Assembly (NCBI GenBank): GCA_031761405.1
Contig: JASEVX010000001.1
Span: 111,781,550-111,845,549, forward strand
Reading direction: 5' to 3'
From: Serripes groenlandicus
Lineage: Eukaryota; Mollusca; Bivalvia; Cardiida; Cardiidae
DNA: 64,000 nucleotides
Shown: positions 43,715 to 55,600 of the stretch, piece by piece
How positions within the stretch are numbered: position 1 is the first letter of the stretch
How the letters are laid out: every line of letters begins with the position of its first letter
Position numbers and translations under genes: made by a program
Notes under the pieces: model-generated
Told to the model about the DNA's origin: nothing
Database searches by the model: none
What the model saw: the letters and a program-made list of their open reading frames with translations, nothing else

Positions 43715-43870
43715 ATTTAGCCAGTCGATATCAATTACCTTTTGGAGTTTGCAACCAGCGACACTGTAGATCAACCTACGCTATCTATCGGTCTGACCAG
43801 GATCGTAACCGCTCGTCGTGCACGTAAATGTGTGACACGATTATAACAAATGACCGCCTAATCATTTGTA

Positions 43871-43972
43871 TTCAAGCTTAACGCCGTTTTCTACACGTTC
43901 TTTTCTCCAAAGTCACAGCGGTCATGTCTTTACTGGTTTTCTCATACCAGTAACACACACAACATTCTTCCG
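43871..43972 (-). mobile_element. SINE type 2 fragment
   Basis: TCAAGCTTAACGCCGTTTTC, AAAGTCACAGCGGTCATG, CTGGTTTTCTCATACCAGTAA. Compare GAGCTTAACGCCGTTTTCAA and CTGGCTTTCTCGCACCAGTA at 61876-61963. Confidence 0.6.
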
Positions 43973-44077
43973 ATGAAACTGGCTTCATACCTGCATACAT
44001 TTGTGCAAAAACACGCGAAGGGCGTGTGAACGACGTGTGAACATCTTTTTTCTCTCTCCCTTTGTTTGTGAATATTA

Positions 44078-44386
44078 TCCCCACACACAACACCTCTTCA
44101 GCAGACGACTTTGCAATAATTTAGACAAACAATGAAAGTATAATTATTAATCATTCACTGCCGAATTTCACTAAATCGACTCTTCCATGGTGAAAATTTG
44201 ACCATTCCATTTTACGTTCAACAATCAATTTTGTAAAATTTTTAAAATACCTAAGTGGCAAACAATGCAGATTTCAGGAACAGCTGGTTACGAGCTGTTA
44301 CGAGCTGTCTGTCCTGAAATCTGCATTGTTGCAAAAGCCTTCGTCTGCTGCAGATACGACATAATGCATTTACAAAAGGGTTAAAT
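44078..44386 (+). mobile_element. Family B element with nested family D hairpin
   Basis: Ends: ATCCCCACACACAACACC with TTCAGCAGACGACTTTGC on one side, CCTTCGTCTGCTGCAGATAC and AAAAGGGTTAA on the other. The usual GAAATTGC core is replaced by family D sequence (CATTCACTGCCGAATTTCAC onward) ending in a long hairpin. Confidence 0.7.
44261..44330. repeat. Inverted repeat, 19-bp arms
   Basis: AACAATGCAGATTTCAGGA and TCCTGAAATCTGCATTGTT are perfect reverse complements. The 32-bp loop holds ACGAGCTGTT twice. Confidence 0.92.
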
Positions 44387-45595
44387 AACGAGAAAGGAAT
44401 TGTGGTCGGATAATACCAGTCGTTGGGATTATAAAAATGCATAAATAGACAATTTCAAATATTTTACAAAATGAAAAACGGAAAAAAAGATAAAATATAC
44501 ACCGTGGAAAGCGACAACAGACTTTGAAAAACGGTCCTGTCTAGTAAAATAAAGTCGAGTCTACCTGTGTCCATGTGTGACCTCCATTGTTGTATATTTT
44601 CACCCTAGTCGTTATACTCGACATGTGCGACAAGACCCGTTTTCGCCTGATACTTCTGTAAAAGAGCGGTGCTTTACACAGTGTATATCTAGATCAGCGT
44701 GCGAATCTTGTTTTGCACTGACAAATATATATTTGGATCCGACAGCAAGGATGCGAGAATTACACTGGTGTTGTTGGCTTTCGTGGAGCAGCGTTCATGT
44801 TCGTGCAGGAGTTAATCCTATGCACACATGCTGTTTGATGTCACACGGTGTTACGCTTACAGACGCGTATAGCAGGATAAGGATTAACACCATCACTATA
44901 AGATTCATATTTTAACATTCTCCGTTTACCACGTCTGAATTTAACTGATACATACTTGATATTTGTACTACATTCCATTCGTTACAAAACACTAGATTTT
45001 GCTTAGAACATTTAGACAACAAGACCTCATTCTTGTCTCAAACACTTTTAGTCAATGTTGAATCAATTTATGATTAGTTCGACCTCTTGCACTTGATTAG
45101 TTTAGAAAGAACACACGTCATTAACTTGTTTTACTTTGTTGTTACAAAACTGTGACAAATCTAATTAAATATACGTATATATGAATTGTCAAAATAATAA
45201 TTCCATTTTACAATGATGTTTCTTGATAATGTTTTTAAAGTCCAATGCTTAAACGTCTTTCAAATTGTGAAAATGTTTTAGTTCATTTTAACACAGTATT
45301 TTTGTTCTATGATTTATCATGAACACATTTTTGTTATTTGTTGAATTTCGGGCAATATATTTTTTGTATATGTTTAAGTTAGCCGAACTTCACTGTATGT
45401 GTTTGTTGTAAGTTTTCTTCCTCTAATGAATGTATGTCATTTTTTTTTTCATACAATTTTCAATAAATGCGCATTTTTCTGCAGAAAAAATAAAATTTAC
45501 AGCTTAATGGAGATGATTTTATTATTATTTTCACAATTATTTCTATCATCGTCATCATTTCAATCGTTGATGTTGTGTTTTTATTATACATGTTT
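44387..45595. other. No gene recognised; family F trace
   Basis: GAGCGGTGCTTTACACAG and TCTAGATCAGCGTGCGAATC at 44664-44706 match family F. A 112-codon frame (44577-44915) runs through it and shows no domain. The rest is very AT-rich. Confidence 0.4.
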
Positions 45596-45776
45596 TAACC
45601 CTCTCGCACATGCAGAAGCATTCTGAAGCATTGCATGAGACGATATTTTTGCGAGAGGAATTGATCACGTGATAAATATCTCTTTTGGTCACAAAGTTAG
45701 AACAATACGTTAATTTATAGAGAGTTTCCATAGTATTGAAACGATGTTTTCAACGTTTTGCTGCATACAGGTTAAA
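45596..45776 (-). mobile_element. Family B element, decayed
   Basis: TTAACCCTCTCGCACATGC, GAAGCATTCTGAAGC, ATATCTCTTTTGGTCACAAAG, GTTTTCAACG and TTGCTGCATACAGGTTAAAT. Confidence 0.55.
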
Positions 45777-45929
45777 TGTAAAATAAAATGCCAATTTTTG
45801 GATTTAAAATATGGCTGCTTAAGACAGATTGGCTGTTAAGTAAAAGGCGACGGTTAATTGTTCTTTGTCTTCCTTCGCAAAAGGTCCTGAAATAATAGAT
45901 TGACAGGCAGGCGTCTTCAAGCCGGGCCG

Positions 45930-46128
45930 GACCTTTCCCAAATATAGACGTTTCCTTACGCTTCTGCAGCAGACGGTTCATGACAACATTATGGCAAATG
46001 GAAAAATTGCTCACACTGAACAATGCTCTACTTGCCACAGCGTGTTCTATCTTATTCAATACTTGTTATTTCGTTTAACAAAAGTTTCCATGTTTTTGCT
46101 GCAGATTTGTTGAATGCAGGAAAGGATT
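45930..46128 (-). mobile_element. Family B element
   Basis: GACCTTTCCCAAATATAGAC, TTCTGCAGCAGACGG, ATTATGGCAAATGGAAAAATTG, CTACTTGCCACAGCG, TTTGCTGCAGATTTGTTG, GCAGGAAAGGATTA. Confidence 0.72.
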
Positions 46129-46469
46129 ATATTTACGGTCCTCGGACGATGTTTATATTTAATTACTTGAAAATATATTTGTTAGTGTCATCTGCTCTAA
46201 AATCATGCGAGGAAAACGTTTAAGCATATAGAAAGTTGAAATAATGCTAGCACAGAGTAAAAAAAGTAAATAGGATTTTAAGCATAGTCTATTTTTACCA
46301 CAATATCTGTTCCATGTCGTATGTGAAAATGAATATATTCATCAATCAGACCGAATTAGACAATTGTCTTTTGGGATGAAATATTCACTTTTGAAAACAA
46401 TGTTTGAAATGAAGTAGATCTGAATAAACGGCACTCTGTTTTACCCAACCTTGTGACATTTGCTTTAAG

Positions 46470-47020
46470 GATGCTGTCGATGGTTTATGAGGAGGTGTTG
46501 TTTGAAGCCAATATTTCATTTACCCCTTTTTCTGATGCAGCCTGGCAGCCATCAAACAATCGATATTTATTGAACAAATGATAAAGAGGGTTACTAAAGG
46601 ACTATGTCTGATAAATTATCTTGAAATCAGACCATAACTGTCATAGTTTTGCCCATTTTCTGATACGGCCTGACTGACCGACATGTTTTTTATCCAATCA
46701 ATACGGCTTGAACATTTTTGTAGAGGGTCACTCAAGTAAATTTCTGCTTAATTATCTTGGAATCAGAAAAGCGGATTTAGAGGAGATGAATTTTAAAGAT
46801 CGCTCATTTTACCCCAACTCTTTCTGATGCCGTGAGAAAAAAAGCCCAGAGAGGGGTAGGCCGCAGCTATCAAAGATCTCCATAGAATATAACTCTTTGA
46901 GCAATTTTGAAAGGGAACAACCAAAGGAACATTATTCCTGTGTGAAATTTGATTGAAATTGGTCCCGAAAATAAGGATGAGATGTCATTTTAAGCTAAAA
47001 TTCAATATACCCCTAAAGCA
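46470..47020. repeat. Ancient degenerate repeat
   Basis: Related phrases recur about every 140-190 bp: ATAAATTATCTTGAAATCAGA and TAATTATCTTGGAATCAGA; GAGGGTTACTAAAGGAC, GAGGGTCACTCAAGTAA and AACAACCAAAGGAACATT; TTTCTGATGCAGCC, TTTCTGATACGGCC and TTTCTGATGCCGTG. Such phrases are common in old invertebrate interspersed repeats. The class is unknown. Confidence 0.45.
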
Positions 47021-48639
47021 TAACCAAATATTAATGTGCAGTTTGGCAATTTTATTTTTTTAAAGCACAAACAAAAAACTGTCAAAAATGCAAGAACTCA
47101 CAAAGAAATCTATTTTGGCATTAACATATCGATTAATTACTAGATGTTCGTCCAGTATATATTTCTTTATTTCCTCCATAAATTGAAGATTTACAAAAGC
47201 ACATGTGTATACAAGAAATTCACAATTCAATGGTAATGAGAATAATAATAACATTCATACACCCACATACACGCACGTACAACCACATTTTCGCACATAA
47301 ACCTCACACATAATCAATAACTGTCAAAAATGAATATTATTTACATATAATACGTCCCATGGCTAATCCAACTACCAAAATAGTAATTGCAGCGGTTAAA
47401 TAGAGATAAAACTCACATTAGCCGCTGCATACTTAAAGCGAAAGCGAAAATAAAGTTGAATAACCCATGGAACGTGTCAGTGCTTTGAAGAGCAAAATTC
47501 AATTTAATTACAAGTATAAAGATTCCACGCAACTTTTTTTTTTTTTTTACATATAACACGTCCCATGGCTTATCCAACTACCAAATAGTAACTTTGTAAT
47601 AGTAAGTTGTGACTGCTGTAAATGCGTCTGCAAGTGGAAACTGCTCATTAAATATTACAAAATCATTTTCTTTATCCGTAGGAACCTACTGATCGATTTC
47701 TTTTAATATAGATCGAACAGTGTGTACAGAATAGAGGTTTTTATAACGTAGGCTACATTATGTAGTAATATTATAATACGCAACTACTTTTAAATGTGAT
47801 ATTATCAAATTCAGAGACTTAAAATTGTATTTGGTTACTTAAAATGAGTGGATTTTATGTTTGCATTCGTAATTTGCGGACGTGTTGGTTTAAACACAAT
47901 CAACGGTGGACAAGCAAAAATGTGCATAGTATGTCGTGTCGAAAATTCCAATAACATTATATATTACACAACTGCTGAACACGTGTACACACAATTTGAT
48001 AACGATGAAGGTGAATTAATTACATGTGCATCGCGGCTTGCGACTTTCGGTTTAATTGCATCTCTGTGCATTGACGGCTCTGTTTAGCATGTGCATACAA
48101 ACAGTCTCGCCAAAGTATTCACAGACCACTTATAGGTTAAAACGAACTACATGCGTCTTCTACCAAATGCTAGAAGTGTATATACACTAGATATATGCCA
48201 ATGTAGCTTTAAAGTATGCCAGAGAGCCAACATGACCCCAAATTGCTAGACGTGGCTCCTATATATATGCCAGTGATCAATGCTAAACGTGGCTCCTATA
48301 TATATATATGCTAGGGTTTCTGTTGTTTTTCATCGCGCTTCATCCATCTTAATTTGGCTCCTACGCACTATCAAAACAATACAAAGGGAAGTAACTTTGG
48401 ACATACTAGGTTATGCATGTTTAATTGCTTTACTAGGTTAAATTTATAATTGTAACGCTAGAGCATTGTTGTTCCTTTAGCTGACAGTGAGGTAAATGAT
48501 CAGATTGAACATAATTACCTATATATCCCATAGCGAGATAGCGGACCTCCCCTCACACACGGCAAGAGGGTACTGGTTGAGATATCAAGAATGAATACTA
48601 TAATTAGTTAGAACATGCCTTGAAATCGATGTTAACAAC
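47021..48639. other. No gene supported; short duplications
   Basis: CGTCCCATGGCTAATCCAAC (47354) recurs with one change about 210 bp on (47560). GCTAGACGTGGCTCCTATAT (48247) recurs at about 48281. A 79-codon frame (47848-48087) has no recognised domain. Confidence 0.4.
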
Positions 48640-48703
48640 TCCGTGGCCCAGTGGCTAGAGTGTGTGTCTCGGGAGTGGGGGATCAAGGTTCAAAATAGTT
48701 ATA
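48640..48703 (+). repeat. tRNA-like head fragment
   Basis: CCGTGGCCCAGTGGCTAGAG is an A-box-like start, and GATCAAGGTTCAAAATA a weak B box, with tRNA-like spacing. No folded tRNA is convincing. It precedes AGAC/AGAG repeats, so it may be a SINE head with a simple-repeat tail. Confidence 0.4.
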
Positions 48704-48717
48704 TATTCAATGACTGA

Positions 48718-49196
48718 TAGAGAGAGATGGGGTGATATATAAACAGAGAGACATACAGAGACAGAAACAGAGACAGACAGAGAGACATATATACAAACAG
48801 ACACAGAAAGAGAATGAGACAGACTTATCGACACAGAGAGATAGAGACAGACAGATATGTAGATATACATATACTGAGAGACAGACAGATAGACACATAC
48901 AGAGACTAGTAGAGGGATAGAAAAAGAGAGAGAAAAAGAGAGAAAGAGAGACAGAGACAGACAGACATAGGGACACAGAAACAGAGAGAGACAGAGATAG
49001 AGACAGGGAGAACGAGAGAGAGAGAATTAAAATGCTCGCAAAATTATTAATTCTGCATCGTGAGGTTTAATAAATACAAAATTAATTAAAAACTGAAAAC
49101 TTAGTGTTATTTGATTTAAATTGCATCTGTCGATGCTGATGGAACTGTCTGGTTTCTATAATAGCTGTCGGTAAATCAAATAGAAGACATTGAACT
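48718..49196. repeat. AGAC/AGAG microsatellite plus 170-bp flank, unit 1
   Basis: A purine-rich tract to about 49025, then ATTATTAATTCTGCATCG, AATAAATACAAAAT, GTCTGGTTTCTATAATAGC, TGTCGGTAAAT. The same flank occurs 406 bp later. Confidence 0.88.
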
Positions 49197-49605
49197 ATGA
49201 TGAGACATACATACATATGTACATACATACATAAACAGAGGGATAGAGAAAGAGAGAGGGATGTACAGAGAGACATACAGATACATACAGAGAGACATAC
49301 AGAGAGACAGATGCGGAGAGAGATAGCGAAAGACAGACAGACAAACAGAAAGACAGGCAGACAGAAAGACCGACAGACAGAGACAGAAAGAGGGTGGGAC
49401 AGAAAATTACAAAGAAAGAGACAGTGCGAGAGAGTAGAACATGCAAACATTTTATTAATTCTGCATTGCGAGGATGAATAAATACAAAATGAATGAAAAT
49501 ACTGAAAACTTTTATTTAAATTGTATCTGTATAAGGGCTAGTTGATGGAAGTGTCTGGTTTCTATAATAGCTGTCGGTAAATAAGATGGAAGACTGATAA
49601 CTACA
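49197..49605. repeat. AGAC/AGAG microsatellite plus flank, unit 2
   Basis: Purine tract 49201-49435, then TTATTAATTCTGCATTGCG and GTCTGGTTTCTATAATAGC. A tandem duplication of simple repeat and unique flank together. Ser/Leu/Val-rich open frames here are repeat translations. Confidence 0.88.
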
Positions 49606-49606
49606 G

Positions 49607-49821
49607 TTAAACTCTTTCTCACACACAGAACATCTGCAGCAGAGAACTTTGAAAACATCTAAGCAAAAATATGAATTAATATATATAAATGAAAGTGGAA
49701 GTACTGAAAAGAATTGAAAACATTGTGGCAAGAGGAGAAATTTCTGCTCTGTTGTCACAATATTTTTAAAAGTCGTCTGCATCAGATGCGTCGAATTGTG
49801 TCTACATGAGAGAAAGGGTAA
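49607..49821 (+). mobile_element. Family B element
   Basis: TTAAACTCTTTCTCACACAC, CTGCAGCAGAGAACTTTG, ATTGTGGCAAGAGGAGAAAT, AAAGTCGTCTGCATCAGATG, ACATGAGAGAAAGGGTAA. The hairpin loop side is deleted. Confidence 0.8.
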
Positions 49822-50018
49822 CTATCATATTTGGAAACAAATCGGATTTAATTTCTATACTTCCTTGATAAACTGTAAGTGGTTGAGGTGGAATCAATAT
49901 CAGGTTCAATCCACGATTAGGACATAGCGAAGACATGCTCTCATACCGAAATTGATAATTTTATTCCCTCTATTTACAATATTAGGAAATGGCAGTGAAA
50001 TAAATAGTCCCATTTATT

Positions 50019-50234
50019 AGCCCTTTCCCACATACAACAAATCTCCAGCAGACGACTTACAAAACGTTAAGACAAAACTTGAAAGTGTGTAACTCTCTAT
50101 AAATGAACGCAATATTATTGAGTATAGTTGACAACATGTTGGTAAATGAGCACTTTCTCCTTTCGTCACCACGTTTTCAAACGTCGTCTGCTTAAGCAGC
50201 GTCTGAAAGACTCTGTGAGTGGGAAAGGGTTGAT
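50019..50234 (+). mobile_element. Family B element
   Basis: TAGCCCTTTCCCACATACAA, CCAGCAGACGACTTAC, GTTGACAACATGTTGG, TCCTTTCGTCACCACG, CGTCGTCTGCTTAAGCAGCG, GTGAGTGGGAAAGGGTTGA. Confidence 0.82.
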
Positions 50235-50399
50235 TAAAAACAATAAATAGAGAGACTAGCGCAAACCTTAAGATTGTATGTTTTGTTTATCATTTGATTA
50301 TTTTCTAATTTAGGCAAACTCCAATGAAATAAAAACCCGATTGCGGTTTGTCTAGTGCCAGTGGACCAAACTATGGATTGTCTTTAAAAAAAAAATGAA

Positions 50400-50525
50400 T
50401 GTTTGATTATTTAATAGAAATGAAAACATTCTTGCAAAATGAGAAATTTCAATTCATTTTGTATTTGTTTTCTACAACTGTTTACAATGTATGCTGCTGT
50501 GTAACAATGCTTTTGCATGTTGAAC
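50400..50525 (+). mobile_element. Family B remnant
   Basis: GAAAACATTCTTGCAAAATG, GAGAAATTTCAATTCATTTTG, TTTACAATGTATGCTGCTG. Very decayed. Confidence 0.4.
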
Positions 50526-50840
50526 GGCGTTGAAATGGTAGTAGTAGTTTCCGTCATTTACATTCAGGATCGACAGCCTAATTAATGAGTTTCAGCAGGG
50601 TTTATATCTTTATCGAGAATCCCTGGTAACAATGACAGTGCAACAAAAAAGGTAACCAGTGACAATGATAAAATACTTCATAAAGTGCACCTGTATAATG
50701 TACCATACATTGGTTGAAATGACGTGCAGTCCTCGTGGAACAACATGGTTGTACCCAATAGAACAGTTTGGGTTTTCAGTTTACTATAAGGGCCATTTGT
50801 TAACAAAATTGGTTTATTTTTAAAGATGATTATAATTTGC

Positions 50841-51000
50841 TGAGATCCCCACTAGCGATGTTGGGTTGCCCTTTTTGCAAGGCACATTTCCTAGCCTGGT
50901 ACTGTTTTTGTTAATCCAAGGATATACCTTTAAAAGTTGTCGCCGTAATATAACGGATATGATGTTGAAAATGGTGTTAAACTCCAATTTAACATGAATT
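50841..51000 (+). repeat. SINE-like sequence
   Basis: GAGATCCCCACTAGCGATG, GCACATTTCCTAGCCTGGTA, CGCCGTAATATAACGG, GATGTTGAAAATGGTGTTAA. Relative of 31395-31600. Confidence 0.45.
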
Positions 51001-52611
51001 GGAAGCTAAATATTTATTAAAAGAAATAAGTATCGCCTTATATCAAATAGGAGATACACCTGAAGTTATCCGTTTTGATTATAAAGTGTTAAATAAACAT
51101 GAGCTATCACTATATAACTGTTTTACGCATTTATTGCAATTAATAGGACACACATTTCCCAATCTAAACACTTCATTTACAAAACTCTAGCTCCCAGGAA
51201 TACGCTAGCAATGACAAACCAATTGTGTGTGCCATTTAAATGAAAGCTATCTACAGAAAAAAATGTGTTATAATGATTTGTATATGACGGCTGAAAAATG
51301 AATTTCACGAGAAAGAAACAAAGTAAGAAAGCATGAAAAGAATGATACACATTTGTTACCAATTTGCATCCAGTGTTGATGTTTCCCTTCCTTTCTCGCT
51401 CTCAAAACAAACATGATATTGATCATGTTATCGCCTTCACGGATCTCGTGGTTTTGTAACACGATTACTAGAAAGCTGAATTAATTACATGGCATCTCCA
51501 AGGAAAAAGGAGTCGGTCTGGAATGCATCTTCGTGTTGGTATTCCATTTAGGGAAAAGGCACACATATGTTTCTTTTTTATTTCAAGTCAAGAAAAGCCA
51601 ACATGAGACATATATTACAACATTGATGGACGTTAATATTCCCAAGTGACCGTTGGGACGTATTGTCTTGTATCAATCTCCACTATTGCGTTTGCGATAG
51701 ATAGCCTATAACCATTTTTATCTGGTATATTTTAATTTGTTTTGCGTCATCGGGATTTTCATACACAACACAATGCATTGGGATTTCTTGGTAGCTGGGA
51801 ATATTACAGTAGTTTGATTCGGAAGAATATACCAAAACATGCAAGGGTATTGTTTTTGCAATTAAACAAATAGTTTCTTTGTTCTTACTAATATGATATA
51901 TAATAGCAAAGACAAACTATGTATGGGGTCAAATAGCATAACTTTTTATCATCTCTGGATGTATTTTTCATGTGATAAAATAATAATAATAAAAGGAATT
52001 AAAAAACGCATGTAGCCCCGAATATAAAAAAAACATATCTGTAGATAGAGAAAAACACATTTAAAACAATTTAGATCTTTCGAAATGAAATACAAAATCA
52101 ATACTTCCACATGGTGACAGGATATTGCCCTATTCACACCGCCCCGTTTCAGTTTTCGCCCTTGACATTCACACGTTATCTAGGTAAAATGGCCGAGACT
52201 AAATGATATCTTGTCTCAAACTGACACTGTTGGCTGTGAAATTCTCCCCTGTCACACTGCCTGATAGCTTTGTGATGATAACGAGATGATTGCTCTGTGA
52301 TTATGTCATTTCCTAAAATTAGACATCTAAGAATCAGACAAAAAATGGTTACGGCATTATAGTCTGTATCGAGGTTTTACACACATTCTAGGTTACAATA
52401 CACCAAATGAATTCCTCAATTGTCACACTGTCAAGCGTTTTTTATGTAGAACACCATATATCATTGAAAAGAGTTAATTCTTATGTCATGCATTATGCAA
52501 GAAAGAACTCAACGAGCTAAAATTGTTACTGTCAGTTTGGACCAAATTGGGCCCGGACAAAGCCGGTGTTTAGCATTCACTTTCACTTTCAAACAAGGTC
52601 AAAATAAAAGT
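51001..52611. other. No gene recognised
   Basis: AT-rich. The stretch 52483-52611 is open into the satellite array on the + strand, but I see no signal peptide, domain or splice site, and do not call a start there. Confidence 0.45.
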
Positions 52612-55600
52612 GATCACAGAATAGTACCACTTATAGAATCAATGATATCCCGACAACTCTGGACACCAATAAGACACACAATAGTACCACTTATAGATTC
52701 AATGATATCCCGACAACTTTGGACGCCAATAAGACACAAACTAGTACCACTTATAAATTCAATGATATCCCAACAACTCTGGACACCAATAAGACACAAA
52801 ATAGTACCACTTATAGATTCAATGATATCCCAACAATTTTGGACGCCAATAAGACACAAAATAGTACCACTTATAGATTCAATGATATCCCAACAACTCT
52901 GGACGCCAATAAGACACAAAATAGTACCACTTATAGATTCAATGATATCCCGACAACTCTGGACGCCAATAAGACACAAAATAGTACCACTTATAGATTC
53001 AATGATATCCCAACAACTTTGGACGCCAATAAGACACAAAATAGTACCACTTATAGATTCAATGATATCCCAACAACTTTGGACGCCAATAAGACACAAA
53101 ATAGTACCACTTATAGATTCAATGATATCCCGACAACTCTGGACGCCAATAAGACACAAAATAGTACCACTTATAGATTCAATGATATCCCAACAACTTT
53201 GGACGCCAATAAGACACAAAATAGTACCACTTATAGATTCAATGATATCCCAACAACTTTGGACGCCAATAAGACACAAAATAGTACCACTTATAGATTC
53301 AATGATATCCCAACAACTTTGGACGCCAATAAGACACAAAATAGTACCACTTATAGATTCAATGATATCCCGACAACTCTGGACACCAATAAGACACAAA
53401 ATAGTACCACTTATAGATTCAATGATATCCCAACAACTTTGGACGCCAATAAGACACAAAATAGTACCACTTATAGATTCAATGATATCCCGACAACTCT
53501 GGACGCCAATAAGACACACCATAGTACCACTTATAGATTCAATGATATCCTTACAACTTTGGACGCCAATAAGACACACCATAGTACCACTTATAGATTC
53601 AATGATATCCCGACAACTCTGGACACCAATAAGACACACCATAGTACCACTTTTAGATTCAATGATATCCCGACAACTCTGGACGCCAATAAGACACAAA
53701 ATAGTACCACTTTTAGATTCAATGATATCCCGACAACTCTGGACGCCAATAAGACACACCATAGTACCACTTATAGATTCAATGATATCCTTACAACTTT
53801 GGACGCCAATAAGACACACCATAGTACCACTTATAGATTCAATGATATCCCGACAACTCTGGACGCCAATAAGACACAAAATAGTACCACTTATAGATTC
53901 AATGATATCCCGACAACTCTGGACGCCAATAAGACACACCATAGTACCACTTATAGATTCAATGATATCCCGACAACTCTGGACGCCAATAAGACACACC
54001 ATAGTACCGCTTATAGATTCAATGATATCCCGACAACTCTGGACACCAATAAGACACACAATAGTACCACTTATAGATTCAATGATATCCCAACAACTCT
54101 GGACGCCAATAAGACACAAAATAGTACCACTTATAGATTCAATGATATCCCAACAACTCTGGACGCCAATAAGACACACAATAGTACCACTTATAGATTC
54201 AATGATATCCCGACAACTTTGGACGCCAATAAGACACGCAATAGTACCACTTATAGATTCAATGATATCCCGACAACTCTGGACGCCAATAAGACACACA
54301 ATAGTACCACTTATAGATTCAATGATATCCCGACAACTCTGGACGCCAATAAGACACACCATAGTACCACTTATAGATTCAATGATATCCTTACAACTTT
54401 GGACGCCAATAAGACACAAAATAGTACCACTTATAGATTCAATGATATCCCAACAACTCTGGACGCCAATAAGACACACCATAGTACCACTTATAGATTC
54501 AATGATATCCCAACAACTCTGGACGCCAATAAGACATAAAATAGTACCACTTATAGATTCAATGATATCCCGACAACTATGGACGCCAATAAGACACGCA
54601 ATAGTACCACTTATAGATTCAATGATATCCCGACAACTTTGGACGCCAATAAGACACAAAATAGTACCACTTATAGATTCAATGATATCCCGACAACTCT
54701 GGACGCCAATAAGACACAAACTAGTACCACTTATAGATTCAATGATATCCCAACAACTCTGGACGCCAATAAGACACAAAATAGTACCACTTATAGATTC
54801 AATGATATCCCGACAACTCTGGACGCCAATAAGACACACCATAGTACCACTTATAGATTCAATGATATCCCGACAACTCCGAACGCCAATAAGACACAAA
54901 ATAGTACCACTTATAGATTCAATGATATCCCGACAACTCTGGACGCCTATAAGACATACCATAGTACCACTTATAGATTCAATGATATTCCAACAACTCT
55001 GGACGCCAATAAGACACAAAATAGTACCACTTATAGATTCAATGATATCCCAACAACTCTGGACGCCAATAAGACATACCATAGTACCATTTTTAGATTC
55101 AATGATATCCCGACAACTCTGGACGCCAATAAGACACAAAGTAGTACCACTTATAGATTCAATGATATCCCGACAACTCTGGACGCCAATAAGACACACC
55201 ATAGTACCACTTATAGATTCAATGATATCCCGACAACTCTGGACGCCAATGAGACACAAAATAGTACCACTTATAGATTCAATGATATCCCGACAACTCT
55301 GGACGCCAATAAGACACGCAATAGTACCACTTATAGATTCAATGATATCCCGACAACTCTGGACGCCAATAAGACACACCATAGTACCACTTATAGATTC
55401 AATGATATCCCGACAACTCTGGACGCCAATAAGACACAAAATAGTACCACTTATAGATTCAATGATATCCCGACAACTCTGGACGCCAATAAGACACACA
55501 ATAGTACCACTTATAGATTCAATGATATCCTTACAACTTTGGACGCCAATAAGACACACCATAGTACCACTTATAGATTCAATGATATCCCGACAACTCT

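Noticed and set aside
48655..49481. Leu/Ser/Val/Cys-rich membrane-like proteins
   Set aside because: AGAC/AGAG microsatellite translated; not a transporter.
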